A DNA stretch of 64,000 bases from Bathynomus jamesi. Taxonomy: Eukaryota > Arthropoda > Malacostraca > Isopoda > Cirolanidae. Within the stretch, counting starts at the first letter, position 1, and each line of letters starts with the position of its first letter. The position numbers and the translations under genes are program-made. Under the pieces are notes generated by a model. The model did not search any database, had not been told where the DNA came from, and saw nothing but the letters and a program-made list of their open reading frames with translations. The DNA lies in assembly GCA_023014485.1 (NCBI GenBank), contig JAJOZX010000196.1:1572501-1636500 (forward strand), given 5' to 3'. Positions 62,371 through 64,000 of the stretch are shown in pieces.

Positions 62371-62920
62371 AGTTCTTGGTTGTTGTCTCAGAACTAAAAA
62401 GAAGAAACTGCGAGTGCTAAGTGCCAAGTACCATGTGCGTTAAACGTTAAAAGATCAGTGAAGCACTTTTTAAAACTTTTTCTTCTTTTTCTTTTATTAT
62501 AAAATGTATTCTCTAAACACTATGAGAAATAAAAGAATGTAACAAATATAATGTCACGGTTTTTGTACCCATACCACGAACGTCGACTGTCAGTGTATTG
62601 AAATGTCTATTAACTTAAGTTAAATAATCCACACAACATTTGAAAGTTTGAAACGTACACCCACTTTACACACTGGAAATTTTATCAACCAGACCATTAG
62701 CGCATTTAATTTAACTTAACCTAACTTGGCCCAGTAACCTATCATGACCTAACCTAAACTAAATTAATTCAATATACGGCAAGAAAATGTATTGATAAAA
62801 AGTCCACCATCCAATATTGTTCTGACAACAAGCCAATAGCACGGACTCCCATACTGCCATAGCCAAGTGACTCCTGTACGTAATTCATTTTATTTATATG
62901 TGTATATATATATATATATA

Positions 62921-63385
62921 GTAAGGAATAAGAGGACGAGAAGGTGGTACATGTTTATTAGTCAAACGTTTCTGAAATTCAATTTCCATCATCAATGCTA
63001 AAAATGAAAAGTAAAAAAAGTGAACAAATATAGTGAATAAAATATTTTATACAATATCCTTATGCAGTCCTATGATAATAATTTTGAAAAAGTTACATGA
63101 AATGTAGAGAGGCAAGATAATGGCTAAAATATGCAAAAATTGAAACGCATCTTACCGAGTTATTATACGAGGGGGTTTAAGATAATTGTGCAAAGGTTGG
63201 GAATGGTTGAATGTTGAAGTATTCATGTTAGAAGCCGGAGAGTGATAGCGGATTTCTTTTCAGTGGTGGTTCAGAAGAAATTATTTAGCTGTGTTTAAAT
63301 TGAAGGCAGAACTACGATAGTCGTTGTTGTTTCAGAAATGTTTGATTAATAACATATACCACCTTCTCGTCCTCTTATGCCTTAC
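62921..63385. mobile_element. TA-flanked MITE with ~55-bp TIRs (465 bp)
   Basis: Left end GTAAGGAATAAGAGGACGAG (62921) and, from the right end, GTAAGGCATAAGAGGACGAG (63385); similarity continues inward for about 55 bp (AAGGTGGTA, CAAACGTTTCTGAA versus CAAACATTTCTGAA). TA sits on each side (62919-62920, 63386-63387). No coding capacity. Probably a Tc1/mariner-type MITE. Confidence 0.75.
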
Positions 63386-63424
63386 TAAATTGTGGTTCCC
63401 CAAGAACAAACCCTTTAATGAAGT

Positions 63425-63545
63425 TTTATATATATATATATATATATTTATATATTAGGGATGTACCGATTCATGAAACTGCCGATTATTTTATCGATTA
63501 ACGATGCATCGGCAGTTGATAATCGACTGATTACTGTATATAAAC
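63425..63545. repeat. (AT)n and small inverted motif
   Basis: AT tract (63428-63447) followed by GGGATGTACCGATTCATG and ACTGCCGAT ... ATCGGCAGT, a short inverted repeat around ATTTTATCGATTAACG. Possibly a DNA transposon end; no partner end found. Confidence 0.4.
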
Positions 63546-63734
63546 CTTTTCAAACTAAATGCAATATAATCGTATAGTGTGAATATCTGTGTACATTATT
63601 TATTGTACGTATATGATGAGCTCTGAGGTTAGGATAGGTTTCAAGTATTGATAGACCCCAAAACAGAATTGTTTTTACTTAGAAAGTCATAATTAATGGT
63701 TTGTTGCTGTATTTGACAAATATTCTCATTGAAG

Positions 63735-64000
63735 ATTCTTAAACACCTTTCTCCTCACACTCTTCTTTCAGATCGTCAGTATGGATTCCGCAAGGGACGC
63801 TCTACTGGCGATCTTCTTGTATATCTCTCTGATTCTTGGTCATCATCCTTCGGGATTTTGGTGAAACATTTGCTGTTGCGCTAGACATATCTAAAGCTTT
63901 TGATAGAGTCTGGCACAAATCTTTAATTTTGAAACTGTCCTCCTTCGGTTCCTATCCTTCTATCTGTGCCTTCATCAATAATTTCCTTTCTGGCCGATCT
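63735..64000 (+). pseudogene. Jockey-like RT fragment running off the window
   Basis: KHLSPHTLLS-type start (about 63738), then a frame with GRSTGDLLVYLSDSWSS, and from about 63848 FGETFAVALDISKAFDRVWH, KSLILKLSSFGSYPS, FINNFLSGRS up to the window end. These are the finger-palm blocks of the decapod jockey RT (FDRVWHK). One frameshift near 63845. It may be longer on the right beyond the window. Confidence 0.8.

Overview
The window is eukaryotic, transposon-dominated DNA, most likely from a decapod crustacean (crab/shrimp/crayfish-like). Reasons: several reverse-transcriptase fragments belong to jockey/I-like families that I recognise as very abundant in decapods; there are many long AT, CA and GA microsatellites; TTAGG-like GGTTAGGTTAGG snippets occur; genes have GT-AG introns. 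I see no ordinary intact host gene; the only host-like coding trace is a short aldo-keto reductase fragment at about 46.0 kb.

Region by region. 0.9-3.5 kb: minus-strand jockey endonuclease remnant split by a 1.48-kb DNA transposon (1517-2995) that itself carries a 370-bp hAT MITE (1940-2309). 3.5-7.6 kb: a foldback-like element whose long inverted arms contain ~66-bp minisatellite units. 8.1-17.2 kb: Polinton/Maverick (adintovirus-like) copy 1, with intact packaging ATPase but with PolB deleted, integrase broken by a MITE and the right end lost. 17.7-20.65 kb: copy A of an uncharacterised TIR-flanked gene (three exons, minus strand). 20.7-33.2 kb: Polinton copy 2, same orientation, keeping a decayed PolB, an adenain-like protease and an intact small core-protein ORF, with the ATPase split by a MITE. 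34.9-35.3 kb: RT fragment. 36.5-38.5 kb: copy B of the uncharacterised gene, intronless, between CACTGGTC termini. 38.5-43.0 kb: a Penelope-like element with repeated ends, containing a hAT MITE and a 205-bp hairpin insertion. 43.1-43.8 kb: repeats related to the foldback element. 44.9-45.8 kb: hAT fragment. 46.0-48.0 kb: aldo-keto reductase fragment, then a primer-binding site and decayed gag with two zinc knuckles. 49.0-50.9 kb: two-module tRNA-derived SINE, then a complete but dead Tc1/mariner element. 52.0-54.0 kb: decayed copy of an arthropod repetitive gene family. 54.6-60.4 kb: three non-LTR fragments, a large palindrome carrying two tRNA-like modules, and a hAT element of the same family as that at 38.8 kb. 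60.4-64.0 kb: microsatellites, a TA-flanked MITE and the start of another jockey RT.

The two Polinton copies share one compact layout: three leftward unknown genes and PolB, then a short divergent promoter, then a rightward block of ATPase, small basic proteins, DNA-binding-like core protein, integrase with chromodomain, penton-like minor capsid, pX-like core peptide, double-jelly-roll major capsid and adenain protease. These are the parts of a self-synthesising, virion-forming element, but neither copy is intact. The most novel-looking signal is the CACTG-TIR family: an intron-bearing copy, an intronless copy and an apparent non-autonomous relative inserted in the Polinton integrase share terminal motifs, which suggests that the uncharacterised two-Cys-module protein is the transposase of an undescribed (or here unrecognised) DNA transposon family.
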